Shown: positions 21,625-30,990 of the stretch, in pieces | Layout of the letters: each line of letters begins with the position of its first letter | Position numbering within the stretch: the stretch's first letter is position 1 | Origin: Lysobacter arvi | Lineage (GTDB): Bacteria > Pseudomonadota > Gammaproteobacteria > Xanthomonadales > Xanthomonadaceae | Direction: 5' to 3' | DNA: 64,000 bases | Assembly: GCA_031216755.1 (NCBI GenBank) | Contig: JARUHG010000002.1 | Span: forward strand, 492,994 to 556,993 | The notes under the pieces: model-generated | What the model saw: only the letters and a program-made list of their open reading frames with translations | Told to the model about the DNA's origin: nothing | Database searches by the model: none | Program-made: the position numbers and the translations under genes

Positions 21625-21867
21625 ATGGCGACCGGGTTTCCCTTCAGCGACAGGCGGCAGCGGCCCCACGTGATGGGTCACGCCGCTGCACCTTCGTCCA
21701 TGACGACGGCCGCCACCACGCACGACGACAAGGCGCACGCGCGACATAGCGCGCCTTCGCACGATCGCAACGATCCGGCCCGGGCTTCGCTCCGCGGTCG
21801 TTCCTACGTCGACTTCGCATCCGTGCCGGGCGCCTCGCGCTCCGCGCATCGCGACGTCTTGGGCTGA
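21625..21867 (+). CDS. Possible 80-aa leader ORF before the TonB receptor
   Basis: The ATG at 21625 follows GAGGAG closely, and the frame runs 80 codons. The product is rich in His, Arg, Ser and Ala, with no recognisable domain, signal or membrane segment, so it may not be a stable protein. It occupies most of the 333-base gap between the transporter and the receptor, downstream of operator B. It could be a translated leader, or the stretch could just be a long untranslated region. I rate coding status as doubtful; apart from this and operator B the gap holds nothing I recognise. Confidence 0.3.
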   Translation: MATGFPFSDRRQRPHVMGHAAAPSSMTTAATTHDDKAHARHSAPSHDRNDPARASLRGRSYVDFASVPGASRSAHRDVLG

Positions 21868-21905
21868 CAGACCGGTCGCAACCGGCGAACTCTGGGGAGA
21901 GGGGA

Positions 21906-24245
21906 ATGCACATGCACGACACACGCGACACGGCGATGCGCCGCCGCCCGTTGGCGAAGGCGATCACGCGATCGCTGGCGGTGACGCTGGCCGTCGCGCT
22001 GGCCGCGCCGGCCTTGGCGCAGGAGGGCGCGACGCAGGCGCAGGCCGACGCCGCCGCGCAGCAGGCGATCACCACGCTGGACAACATGACGGTCACCGCG
22101 AACAAGCGCGTGGAGAACATCCGCGAAGTAGCCGCGGCGATCACCGTGCTGGGCGGGGAGCAGCTGGAGAACTTCAGCGCCACGCAGATGAGCGACTACG
22201 CCAGCTACGTGCCCGGGCTGCAACTGCAGTCCAATGGCACGCCAGGCCAGACGCAGGTCTCCATGCGCGGCATCGCGGCGCTGTCGCCCGGGTCGACGAT
22301 CGGCACGTACCTCGACGAAACGCCCGTCGGATCCAACAGCCTCTACCAGCAGGCGACGCTGTTCTCGCTCGACCTGTTCCCGTACGACATCGAGCGCATC
22401 GAAGTGCTGCGCGGCCCGCAGGGAACGCTGTACGGCGCCGGCGCGATGGGCGGCCTGCTCAAGTACATGACGCGCAAGCCGGACACCTCCCGGACCGAGT
22501 TCCGCATCGGCGGCGGCGTGTCCGACACCGAAGGCGCGGGCGATGTGGGCACGAACTACCGCGTCGGCATGAACCTGCCGCTGGTGCAGGACAGCCTCGC
22601 GCTGCGCGTGAGCTACGCGCGCAACGACATCGCAGGCTACGTCGACAACCTGGTCGACGGGCGCCGCGACATCAACGAGGGCGACCAGACCAGCGCGCGC
22701 GCCGCGCTGGCATGGGAAAGCGACGTCGTGGACGTGCAGTTCGCGGTGATGCGCCAGGAGATCGACAGCCAGAACAACGGCACCATCGCGCTGGACCCGC
22801 AAACGCACGAGCCCATCGCCGGCCTGAGCAACTACGTCTACGAGAACGAGCCCTTCATCAAGGACCTCGATCATTACTCGCTGACGGTGGACTGGGACCT
22901 GGGGTTCGCGGACTTCGTGTCGGCCACCAGTTACTCCGACACGCACACGGTGATCACGACCGACCAGACGCTGACCTACGGGCCGTTCACCGCGTTGCTG
23001 GGCCTCCCGCCGGGCCGGGCGTCGCTGACCTACGCGCTGGACCTGGACCAGATCACGCAGGAGTTCCGCCTGACCTCCAAGTCCGGCCAGCCGTTCGAGT
23101 GGCTGGTGGGCACGTTCTATTCCGACGAGGACGGCGACAACTTCCAGACGGTGCCGATCTTGCAGGCCGACGGGTCGCCGATTCCGGGGCTGTCCACGCT
23201 GGGTGACCTGTCGATTCCGAGCACGTACGAGGAAACGGCGGTTTTCGCCAACGGCTCGTACACGTTCAACGATTGGTTCAAGCTCGGCGCCGGCGTGCGT
23301 TTTTCGCGCAATGAGCAGGACTTCGCCCAGATCGTCACCGACGGCATCCTGCTGCCCATCGGCACCAACGTGAACAGCTCCAGCGAGGACGTCTTCACCT
23401 GGAGCATCACGCCGCAGTTCCAGCTCGATGAAGACGTGATGCTCTACGCGAAGGCCGCCACCGGCTACCAGCCCGGCGGCCCGAACGTGCTCGCCCCGGG
23501 CCTGCCGCCGGTGGTGGATTCCTCGATGCTCACCAGCTACGAGATCGGCATGAAGTCCGCCTTCGACGACAACCGCGTCGTGCTGGACCTCACCGCGTAC
23601 CAGATCGACTGGGAAGACATCCAGGTGGCCTCGCAGGTCAACGGCGTGAGCGGCCTGGTCAACGGCGGCGAGGCGACGAGCCGCGGCATCGAGGCGTCCG
23701 CGCTGTTCCGTCCCGTCGACGGCCTCACGCTCGGCCTCAATGCCGCCTACAACGACGCGAGCCTGGACGAGGATTTCCCGACGATCGTCGTGCCGGCCGG
23801 TCCGGCGCAGGTCGAGGTCAACACGGGCCTCAAGGACGACCGCATGCCCTATGTGCCCGATCTCACGTGGTCGGTCACGGCGGACTGGGTCGTGCCGCTG
23901 GGCGGCAACTGGAGCGCGAACTTCGGCGGCGGCGTGCGCTGGGTGGACGACCGCACCAACGCCACCACCGAGCGCCAGATCGTCCGCCTGCTCGATCCGC
24001 CCACGGTGCTGGACGAGACCATCACCGAACCGCTGGTGATCGACAGCTATTACGCGGTCGATCTGTACGCCGCGTTTTCCAACGACCAGTGGACGGTGCG
24101 CGCGTACATGAAGAACGCCACCGACGAGCGCGCGTATTCGACGATGAACGACGTCGTCGACCAGGTCACCGGGGAGACGCACCACACCGCCGCCTCGCCG
24201 ATCCAGCCGCGCACGTTCGGCGTGGAAGTGGACTACCGCTTCTGA
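21906..24245 (+). CDS. TonB-dependent outer-membrane receptor
   Basis: 779 residues; GAGAGGGGA precedes the ATG at 21906, and a second ATG at 21912 is possible. A signal peptide ends at PALAQEG. The TonB box lies near LDNMTVTANKR, followed by the plug domain (IREVAAAITVLGGEQLENF..., RIEVLRGPQGTLYGAGAMGGLLKYMTRKP) and a 22-stranded barrel ending in the aromatic motif VDYRF. The barrel resembles the FecA/CirA-like receptors that carry substrates other than iron in xanthomonads. The location between the peptide transporter and dgcN suggests a peptide or muropeptide substrate; this is inference. Confidence 0.93.
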   Translation: MHMHDTRDTAMRRRPLAKAITRSLAVTLAVALAAPALAQEGATQAQADAAAQQAITTLDNMTVTANKRVENIREVAAAITVLGGEQLENFSATQMSDYASYVPGLQLQSNGTPGQTQVSMRGIAALSPGSTIGTYLDETPVGSNSLYQQATLFSLDLFPYDIERIEVLRGPQGTLYGAGAMGGLLKYMTRKPDTSRTEFRIGGGVSDTEGAGDVGTNYRVGMNLPLVQDSLALRVSYARNDIAGYVDNLVDGRRDINEGDQTSARAALAWESDVVDVQFAVMRQEIDSQNNGTIALDPQTHEPIAGLSNYVYENEPFIKDLDHYSLTVDWDLGFADFVSATSYSDTHTVITTDQTLTYGPFTALLGLPPGRASLTYALDLDQITQEFRLTSKSGQPFEWLVGTFYSDEDGDNFQTVPILQADGSPIPGLSTLGDLSIPSTYEETAVFANGSYTFNDWFKLGAGVRFSRNEQDFAQIVTDGILLPIGTNVNSSSEDVFTWSITPQFQLDEDVMLYAKAATGYQPGGPNVLAPGLPPVVDSSMLTSYEIGMKSAFDDNRVVLDLTAYQIDWEDIQVASQVNGVSGLVNGGEATSRGIEASALFRPVDGLTLGLNAAYNDASLDEDFPTIVVPAGPAQVEVNTGLKDDRMPYVPDLTWSVTADWVVPLGGNWSANFGGGVRWVDDRTNATTERQIVRLLDPPTVLDETITEPLVIDSYYAVDLYAAFSNDQWTVRAYMKNATDERAYSTMNDVVDQVTGETHHTAASPIQPRTFGVEVDYRF

Positions 24246-24311
24246 AGCCTGCGGGACGCGGGCGGCCGCAACGGTCGCCCGCGCATTGCGCCCTGGCGTG
24301 CTTCCATTGGG

Positions 24312-25340
24312 GTGAATCACTTGACGTCCGAAGTCGCGTTACCGCAACCCTATCTGTTGTTCCTCGGCGATACGACCGAACCCGGCTACGCGAAAACCGC
24401 CTTCGGCCTGCGCGACTGGGCCGGCGAGCGCTGCGTCGGCGAATACGCGATCGAGGGCGCCACCGTCACCACCGGCCTTCCGCACCTGACGCCGGAGCAG
24501 GCGGTCGCATCGGGCGCGAAGGCCATCGTGATCGGCGTGGCGAACGCCGGCGGTTTCATCCCGCCGACGTGGTGGCCGGCGCTGGTGCGCGCGATGGAAG
24601 CCGGGCTCGACGTCGTCAGCGGCATGCACGCGCGATTGCGCGACATCGACGTCTTGCGCGAAGCGGCGCATCGCCTCGGTCGACGCCTGATCGACGTGCG
24701 AGAGCCGCCGGCGCACCTCCCGATCGCCACCGGCAAACCGCGCACGGGCAAACGCCTGCTCACGCTCGGCACCGACTGTGCGCTGGGCAAGAAGTACACC
24801 GCGCTCGCGCTGACGCGTGCGATGCGCGCGCGCGGCGTCGACGCGACGTTCCGCGCGACCGGGCAGACCGGCATCCTCATCGCCGGCGGCGGCATCCCGA
24901 TGGACGCGGTCGTCGCGGATTTCGCGGCGGGCGCGGCGGAGATGCTCTCGCCCGATGCGGCGGAACGTCACTGGGACGTGATCGAAGGGCAGGGTTCGCT
25001 GTTCCATCCGGCGTACGCGGGCGTGTCGCTCGCGCTGCTGCACGGCAGCCAGCCGGACGTGATCGTCGTTTGCCACGAACCCGGACGCGAACGCGTGCTC
25101 GGCCATCCCGGCTACGCGCTGCCGTCGATCGAGGACACCATCGAGTTCGCCCTGCGCCTGGGCGCGCGCACGAACCCGGCGATCCGCTGCGCCGGCGTAG
25201 CCCTCAACACCTCGCGCCTGGATGCCGGAGCGGCGACGCGCCTCATCGCTGCCCAATCAGCACGCCTGGGCTTGCCCGTCGCCGATCCGATGCGCGGCGG
25301 CGCGGCGCTGGAGCGGCTCGTCGACGCGTGCCTGTCGTGA
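24312..25340 (+). CDS. dgcN: DgcN-type D-glutamate N-acetyltransferase (DUF1611)
   Basis: 342 residues, starting from a GTG at 24312; a TTG at 24321 is an alternative. DUF1611 layout: an N-terminal Rossmann-like domain (PYLLFLGDTTEPGYAKTAFGL, VIGVANAGGFIPPTW) and a C-terminal P-loop-like domain with LGTDCALGKKYTALAL, then RATGQTGILIAGGGIPMDAV and EGQGSLFHPAYAGVSLALLHG. DgcN was described in marine bacteria as the enzyme that acetylates D-Glu before DgcA inverts it. Having both genes in one locus makes this assignment good. It lies 66 bases after the receptor stop without an obvious promoter, so it is probably co-transcribed. Confidence 0.87.
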   Translation: MNHLTSEVALPQPYLLFLGDTTEPGYAKTAFGLRDWAGERCVGEYAIEGATVTTGLPHLTPEQAVASGAKAIVIGVANAGGFIPPTWWPALVRAMEAGLDVVSGMHARLRDIDVLREAAHRLGRRLIDVREPPAHLPIATGKPRTGKRLLTLGTDCALGKKYTALALTRAMRARGVDATFRATGQTGILIAGGGIPMDAVVADFAAGAAEMLSPDAAERHWDVIEGQGSLFHPAYAGVSLALLHGSQPDVIVVCHEPGRERVLGHPGYALPSIEDTIEFALRLGARTNPAIRCAGVALNTSRLDAGAATRLIAAQSARLGLPVADPMRGGAALERLVDACLS

Positions 25341-25363
25341 TGATTTCCTGCCGGAGAACCCAG

Positions 25364-26968
25364 ATGAGCGCGTTCGAATCCCTGCGACTCGCCGTGCTTG
25401 CCACGGCGCTGTGCACGTTTCCCGCGTTCGCCGCGCCACCTCCCGATCTCGACGCCCGCGTCGAGGGGGCGATGCGCGAACACGGCGTGCCCGGCATGGC
25501 CATCGCCATCATCGAGAACGGCAAGCCGGTGCTGGCGAAAGGCTACGGCGTGCGCCGGCTCGGCGCGCCCGACCGCGTGGACGCCGACACGATCTTTCCC
25601 ACCGGTTCCACCGGCAAGGCCGTCACCGCGGCCGCCCTGGCCGTGCTCGTCGATGACGGCAAACTGGGCTGGGACGACAAGGTCATCGACCACATGCCGT
25701 GGTTCCGCATGTACGACCCGTGGGTGACGAACGAGATGACCGTGCGCGACCTGCTCGTGCATCGCAGCGGCCTCGGCCTGGGCGCGGGCGACCTGATGTT
25801 CGTGCCGGCATCCTCGCGCAGCCGTGCCGATACGGTGCGCGCGCTGCGTTACCTCAAGCCGGCCACGAGTTTCCGCAGCGGTTACGCGTACGACAACCTG
25901 CTGTACGCCGTCGCCGGCCAGCTGATCGAGGAAGTCAGCGGACAGACGTGGGAAGCGTTCACGCGCGAACGCGTGCTCAAGCCGGCCGGCATGGCCGATT
26001 CGGTCACCGAGCAGTCGGCGCGTTTCGCGAACCCGAACCGCGCGTGGCCGCATGCGCGCACCAGCGGCGTCATGCGTGGCATGGGACCGCAGGCGGTGCT
26101 CGACGAACGCAAGACGCTCGGCGACAACGGCGCGCCGGCGGGCGGCCTGTCCTCCAGCGCGAACGACATGGCGCAGTGGCTGCAGGTGCAGCTCGGCAAA
26201 GGCACCTGGACGAACGGCGACGGCGCGCCGGTGAAGGTGTTCAGCGAGGCGCAGTCGAAACAGATGTGGACGCCGGCCGTGCTCACGCCCACGCCGACGT
26301 GGCCGGGCAAGCTCGCCGTGGCCGCGCCGAAGTTCTCTTCCTACGCGCTGGGCTGGAACGTGCGCGATTACCGCGGCGAGAAACTGCTGGATCACGGCGG
26401 GGCGGTGTTCGGCGTGCAGGCGTACGTCGCGATGATTCCCGACCGGAATTTCGGCGTCGCGGTGCTGATGAATTCCGAAGACACGCAGGCGATGCGCGGC
26501 GTCGCGCTGGAGATCATCGACCACGCACTTGGCGCGCCGAAGACCGACTGGGTCGCCGCATTCGACGAGTTCATGGACCTGCGCATCGAAGGCGGCCTGA
26601 AGGCGCTGGACGCGGCCGCGAAGTCGAAGCCCGCCACCGGCGGCAAGCCCTCGCTGCCGCTTGCGCAGTACGCCGGGCGGTATCGCGATGCGTGGTACGG
26701 GCCGATCGGCATCGAAAACGGCAGGGGCGGACTGCGCATCGACTTCGAGCAGACGCCGGGCATGGCCGGGCGGCTCCAGCATGTGCACCACGACACCTTC
26801 CGCACGGTGTGGGACGACGCGACGATCGAGCCGGCGTACGTGACCTTCGGCCTCGGTGCGGACGGCAGGATCGAACGCATCACGATGAAGGCCGCGTCGC
26901 CGATCGCCGACTTCAGCTACGACTACCAGGACCTGCTGTTCACGCCGCAGGCGGCGTCGGCGAAGTAG
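25364..26968 (+). CDS. Secreted serine hydrolase (S12/beta-lactamase family)
   Basis: 534 residues from the ATG at 25364 (GGAG upstream); an in-frame ATG at 25340 overlaps dgcN. A signal peptide ends at FPAFAAPP. The catalytic motifs are S82-T-G-K85, Y176-D-N178 and H344-G-G. The C-terminal 130 residues form a second beta-rich domain (LAQYAGRYRDAWYGPIGIENG) of the kind often called DUF3471. Unlike the first hydrolase of the locus it has no membrane tail, so it is free in the periplasm or outside. A D-amino-acid-containing peptide or amide is the likely substrate from context only. Confidence 0.88.
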   Translation: MSAFESLRLAVLATALCTFPAFAAPPPDLDARVEGAMREHGVPGMAIAIIENGKPVLAKGYGVRRLGAPDRVDADTIFPTGSTGKAVTAAALAVLVDDGKLGWDDKVIDHMPWFRMYDPWVTNEMTVRDLLVHRSGLGLGAGDLMFVPASSRSRADTVRALRYLKPATSFRSGYAYDNLLYAVAGQLIEEVSGQTWEAFTRERVLKPAGMADSVTEQSARFANPNRAWPHARTSGVMRGMGPQAVLDERKTLGDNGAPAGGLSSSANDMAQWLQVQLGKGTWTNGDGAPVKVFSEAQSKQMWTPAVLTPTPTWPGKLAVAAPKFSSYALGWNVRDYRGEKLLDHGGAVFGVQAYVAMIPDRNFGVAVLMNSEDTQAMRGVALEIIDHALGAPKTDWVAAFDEFMDLRIEGGLKALDAAAKSKPATGGKPSLPLAQYAGRYRDAWYGPIGIENGRGGLRIDFEQTPGMAGRLQHVHHDTFRTVWDDATIEPAYVTFGLGADGRIERITMKAASPIADFSYDYQDLLFTPQAASAK

Positions 26969-27113
26969 GGCGCGCTCGGGCCTGGAGTCTTCCGTCGCGG
27001 CCCGGCCCCGACAAGCGCATCGGCGGCCGTGCGGGCCCGAGGCGAACCCTGCTGCCACTCCCTGTCAGCACCCCCGTGCCATGATCGGGCCTCAACGGAA
27101 AGGAGCCCCGCCC

Positions 27114-27515
27114 ATGTCGATCATCGCCTCCTGCCATTGCGGCGCCACGAAAATCCAGCTGCCCGAAGGTCCCGCCAGGGCGACCGAATGCAACTGCACC
27201 TTCTGCGCGCGCACCGGCGGCATCTGGGCGTATTTCGCGCCGGGCGAACTCACGGTCCTGTCGAACGAAGACGAACGTTCGTACTCCGCGCGCGGCATGA
27301 ACCAGCATCGCTTCTGCGGTCGCTGCGGCATCCACACCTGGGGCGACTCGCCGGATTGGGCGTCCGCCTACAACGCCGACGGCAGTCCGAAGGAGGGCTT
27401 CACGCCGGGGACGGTGCCGGAGCGACGCATTTTCGGCGTGAACCTGCGACTGATCGACGACCTCGACTGGTCGAAGATCACGGTCGAGAAGATGGACGGG
27501 CGCAATAACTGGTAA
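27114..27515 (+). CDS. GFA-family (CENP-V/glutathione-dependent formaldehyde-activating-like) protein
   Basis: 133 residues; AGGAG at 27101-27105 supports the ATG at 27114. Zinc ligands of the Mss4-like fold are visible: SCHCGA and CNCTFCAR near the start, FCGRCGIH in the middle. The family includes S-(hydroxymethyl)glutathione synthase, but most members have unknown substrates. No partner formaldehyde dehydrogenase is nearby, so the general family call is safer. It stands alone and is followed by a terminator. Confidence 0.85.
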   Translation: MSIIASCHCGATKIQLPEGPARATECNCTFCARTGGIWAYFAPGELTVLSNEDERSYSARGMNQHRFCGRCGIHTWGDSPDWASAYNADGSPKEGFTPGTVPERRIFGVNLRLIDDLDWSKITVEKMDGRNNW

Positions 27516-27553
27516 GCGCGTTCCCGGTTGTGGATCGGTGAGCGCGCTTTTTC
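27514..27553 (+). terminator. Terminator after the GFA gene
   Basis: AAGCGCG (27514-27520) pairs with CGCGCTT (27543-27549), and a short T run follows. The first arm overlaps the stop codon by two bases. The next 170 bases up to upp hold nothing else I recognise. Confidence 0.55.
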
Positions 27554-27721
27554 TCGCCTTCGTTCCCGCCGAGGCGGAAATCCATCTGCGGAACCTGAAG
27601 CTCGACGGAGCGTGATGCGCCCGACGCATGGATCCACGCCTTCGCAGGGAAGCCGGCAACAGGACGAATGCGCTATCTCACGCCCGGCGGCCAGCATGAT
27701 GCGCTTGACCGATAGCCCGCC

Positions 27722-28354
27722 TCACCCGTGCCGGGTGCCGAAGATCTTGTCGCCCGCGTCGCCCAGGCCGGGAATGATGTAACCGACGTCGTTGAGGCGG
27801 TCGTCGATGGACGCGGTGTAGACCTCCACGTCCGGGTGCTTGGCCTCCAGCACGCGCAAGCCTTCGGGCGCGGCCACCAGGAACAGCCCCTTGATGCGCC
27901 GGCAACCGGCGGCCTTGAGCATGTCCACGGTTGCGACCAGCGTGCCGCCCGTGGCGAGCATCGGGTCGAGGATGATCGCGGTGCGCTCGTCCATGCGGCC
28001 GGTGAGCTTCTCGTAGTAGCCCACGGGCTGCAGCGTGCGCTCGTCGCGCTGGAGCCCGACCACGCCGACCTTCGCCGCCGGAATCAGGTCGAGCACGCCG
28101 GGCAGCATGCCCAGGCCCGCGCGCAGGATCGGCACCAGCGTGACCTTCGCGCCCTTGATGCGGCGCGTCTTCACCGGGCCCGCCCAGCCGTCGACGATGG
28201 CCTCCTCCGTTTCGAGATCGGCCGTGGCTTCGTACGTCAGCAGCGTGGCGACTTCCGACGCGAGCTCGCGGAAGTTCTTGGTGCTGATGTCGCCCACGCG
28301 CATCAGGCCGAGTTTGTGCTGTACGAGCGGATGGCGGACTTCGACGACCTTCAT
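27722..28354 (-). CDS. upp: Uracil phosphoribosyltransferase
   Basis: 210 residues, the usual length. It converts uracil and PRPP to UMP in pyrimidine salvage. Visible are [16 protein letters not shown] at the start, [24 protein letters not shown], the PRPP-binding [11 protein letters not shown], and the uracil-binding C-terminus [17 protein letters not shown] chose the ATG at 28354 because [11 protein letters not shown] is the family start. It is monocistronic, convergent with the GFA gene and downstream of the TonB receptor gene on the same strand. Confidence 0.97.
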   Translation of the reverse strand: MKVVEVRHPLVQHKLGLMRVGDISTKNFRELASEVATLLTYEATADLETEEAIVDGWAGPVKTRRIKGAKVTLVPILRAGLGMLPGVLDLIPAAKVGVVGLQRDERTLQPVGYYEKLTGRMDERTAIILDPMLATGGTLVATVDMLKAAGCRRIKGLFLVAAPEGLRVLEAKHPDVEVYTASIDDRLNDVGYIIPGLGDAGDKIFGTRHG

Positions 28355-28403
28355 GGCGGATACCTGGCGCAGGAGGCCGACAGTGTGCCTCAAGCGCCGC
28401 GAA

Positions 28404-28437
28404 CGCCGCAGCCCCTCCAGGCGGAAAGGCTGCGGCG
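28404..28437 (-). terminator. Hairpin after the phytase-linked TonB receptor
   Basis: A perfect 10-base inverted repeat CGCCGCAGCC (28404-28413) / GGCTGCGGCG (28428-28437) lies between the receptor stop and the upp start. There is no T run; termination is inferred from position. Confidence 0.5.
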
Positions 28438-28464
28438 CGACGCCTGCGGCGCCTCCGCGTCAGG

Positions 28465-30810
28465 TCAGAACGAGTACCGCATGATCAACTGGTACACCGG
28501 GCCGGACGATTCGGTTTCCAGTTCGAATTCGTCGTAATCGCGATCGCGCTGGTCGGCCGCGTTGTCGAACTTGTGGAAGACCTCATCCTTGTGGGCGTCG
28601 AGCAGGTTCGAGCCGGTCAGGCGCAACGACAGGTTGTCGCCGAAGCGCTTCTCGACGAACACTTCCAGGTCGCCGTCGTAGGACGTCGCCACCTCTTCGG
28701 CGAGCAGGCGCGCGAACGCGTCGCCCTGCCGGCGGTAGCTCGCGCCGAACGACATGCCCCAGTCGCGCACGTCGTGGATGAAGCCCACGTTGTAGACATA
28801 CTTGGCTTGATTGTTGAAGCGGCGTTCGCCGAAATCGTCGGTGACGTCGCTGTCGAGCCACGAGTAGTTCACGAACAGGCCCGTGTCCGGAAGGCCGAGT
28901 GCGGTCAGCGGCGTCGACAGGTCGAACTCGATGCCGTACACGCGGCCGTCGCCGACGTTGCGCGCGGTATAGACGAAGCTGTCGGGATCGAACGCGGGGT
29001 AACCCGGCGTCGTGGGCGTCGCGCCCGGGTTCTCGTCGAGGAACTCCTCCACCTCGTCGTCGTAATCGTCCAGCGCCGTCGAGCTCGGCTCGCCGGTGTT
29101 GACGATCTCGATCAGGTCCTGCACGTCGCGGTAGAACACGTTCACGCCGAACACGCCACGCGTGCCGAGGCGGCGCTCGTAGCCGAAGTCCACGCCCCAC
29201 GCGCGCTCGGGATCGAGCGTCGGGTTGCCGGTGAAATCGTTGTCGCCGAATTCCTCTTCCAGCGTGAGCGGCAGGACCTGGTCGAAGTTGGGGCGGCGCA
29301 CGGTGCGGCCGACCGAGAACAGCAGGCGGTCGGCGCGGGTGAAATCCCACTTGAGGTGGGCCGAGGGCAACAACGTGCTGTAGTCGTTGCTGGCGTCCTC
29401 GTCGTCGAACGCGACGTCCACATCGGTGGTCTCGTAACGCAGGCCTGCTTCCCATGCCAATGCGCCGCGGGTCCCGCTGAACATCAGGTACGGATCGACG
29501 CGCGTCTCGTCGATGCGGCTGTCGTTGCGGTCGAAGTCCTCGTACGGCGGAAGCGCGGCGCCTTCCTCGTCGGTGTCGACTTCGCTGACCTGCAGCGTGG
29601 TTTCGCGACGCTTGTCCATGACGTCCACGCCGAATTCCAGCGTCGCACCACCCACGCCGCGCTTGTGCGCGAGCTTGAACATCGCCTCGCTGTCGCGCGT
29701 GTCGGTCAGCGTGCGCGTGCCTTCGCGCTCGTCGAACGACGGCGGCGCGTCTTCGTCGTCGAAGCCGCTTTCCTCTTCGGTCGATCGCGTGTCGTCGTCG
29801 AACCGCGCGTAATCCAGGTCGAACTCAGTGCGGCCGCCGGCCATGTCGAGCACGTATTCCACGCCGAGCGACCAGTTGTCCTGCCTGATCGTCTCGACCT
29901 GGTCGTTGATCGACAACAGATGGTCCCGGCTCGTGCTGGCCGGATCGTTGTACTCGACCGAATGCTCGGTCTCGGTGCGGTCGGTGCGCACGTAAAAGCC
30001 GTCGACCGACAGCCGGCCCGTCCCGAGGTCGCGCGTGTACGACAGGTTCGCCGAATAGTCGTCGCCGTCGCGCGTGTCGTCCTGGTCCTCGCGGTCGGTG
30101 AAGTCGCCGTCCGGTTCCTCGAAACGGTCGCTGCGCTTGGCCTTCGGGTTGTAACGGCCCTGCACGTTGAACCCGCCGAGCAGGCGCCCGCCGCCGACTT
30201 CGCCGCTGGCGACCGCGCCGTACGTCGGCTTGATCTCGCCATCGTCGAAGCGCAGCGCGCCCAGGCGCACGTACTTGCCGTCGAACTCGTACGCGTCGCG
30301 CAGCACGATGTTCAGCGCGCCGGCCACCGCGTCGCCGGAGCGGTTCGCGCTGGTGCTGCGGACGATCTCGATGCGTTCGACCAGTTCGGCCGGGATGCGG
30401 TCGACGAAGAAGGAGCGGTCGTTGCCCGCGCCCGGAACCTTCTTGCCGTTGATGAGGATCTGCGTGTAGCCCGGGTCCAGGCCGCGCAGCTGCGCGCCGT
30501 CGTACTCGAGCACGTCCGACACGAACGCCACGCTCGGCACGCGCTTGAGCATGTCGCCGACGGTGAGCGGTTCGAAACGCTGGAAGTATTCCAGGTCGTA
30601 CGACAGCACCGGCGCGACCGCATCGGTGCGATTGCGATAGGCGATGTCCGCCTGCACGACCACCGAATCAAGCTGCTTCGGATCCGGCGAGGCGTCGGCC
30701 GGTGCGTCGGCGGCGCGCGCGGTGTTGAACGTCGCCGCGAAACCCATCGGCGCAACGAGTGCGCACACCAGCACACGCGACATCGCCGCGGCCAGCACGT
30801 TACGTTTCAT
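28465..30810 (-). CDS. TonB-dependent receptor linked to a phytase
   Basis: 781 residues from the ATG at 30810; the longer frame lacks a signal peptide. The signal ends about FNTARAAD. The TonB box is near LDSVVVQA, and the plug follows (TVGDMLKRVPSVAF, QLRGLDPGYTQILINGKKVPG, RIEIVRSTSANRSGDAVAGALNIVLR). The barrel has long Asp/Glu-rich loops (for example DFTDREDQDDTRDGDD), which would suit binding a metal-complexed or metal ligand. It ends LIMRYSF. It is divergent from a phytase-like lipoprotein, a pairing I recall from xanthomonads, so phytate or its products are plausible ligands. Confidence 0.92.
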   Translation of the reverse strand: MKRNVLAAAMSRVLVCALVAPMGFAATFNTARAADAPADASPDPKQLDSVVVQADIAYRNRTDAVAPVLSYDLEYFQRFEPLTVGDMLKRVPSVAFVSDVLEYDGAQLRGLDPGYTQILINGKKVPGAGNDRSFFVDRIPAELVERIEIVRSTSANRSGDAVAGALNIVLRDAYEFDGKYVRLGALRFDDGEIKPTYGAVASGEVGGGRLLGGFNVQGRYNPKAKRSDRFEEPDGDFTDREDQDDTRDGDDYSANLSYTRDLGTGRLSVDGFYVRTDRTETEHSVEYNDPASTSRDHLLSINDQVETIRQDNWSLGVEYVLDMAGGRTEFDLDYARFDDDTRSTEEESGFDDEDAPPSFDEREGTRTLTDTRDSEAMFKLAHKRGVGGATLEFGVDVMDKRRETTLQVSEVDTDEEGAALPPYEDFDRNDSRIDETRVDPYLMFSGTRGALAWEAGLRYETTDVDVAFDDEDASNDYSTLLPSAHLKWDFTRADRLLFSVGRTVRRPNFDQVLPLTLEEEFGDNDFTGNPTLDPERAWGVDFGYERRLGTRGVFGVNVFYRDVQDLIEIVNTGEPSSTALDDYDDEVEEFLDENPGATPTTPGYPAFDPDSFVYTARNVGDGRVYGIEFDLSTPLTALGLPDTGLFVNYSWLDSDVTDDFGERRFNNQAKYVYNVGFIHDVRDWGMSFGASYRRQGDAFARLLAEEVATSYDGDLEVFVEKRFGDNLSLRLTGSNLLDAHKDEVFHKFDNAADQRDRDYDEFELETESSGPVYQLIMRYSF

Positions 30811-30990
30811 CGAAGTGGCATCCCCAGGTAATGAAAGGCGGTGGGCGGCACCCCTGCGGCCGCCCAAGCCGCGTTTTGTATGCGAGATGCATGGCGGAAA
30901 CATGACAGCGATGCACCTGCGCCATGACACCGGAGCGTCACAATGCGCGCGTAGAAATTCGCGGTTTGTTACGACTGCTCAGGGGAAGGC

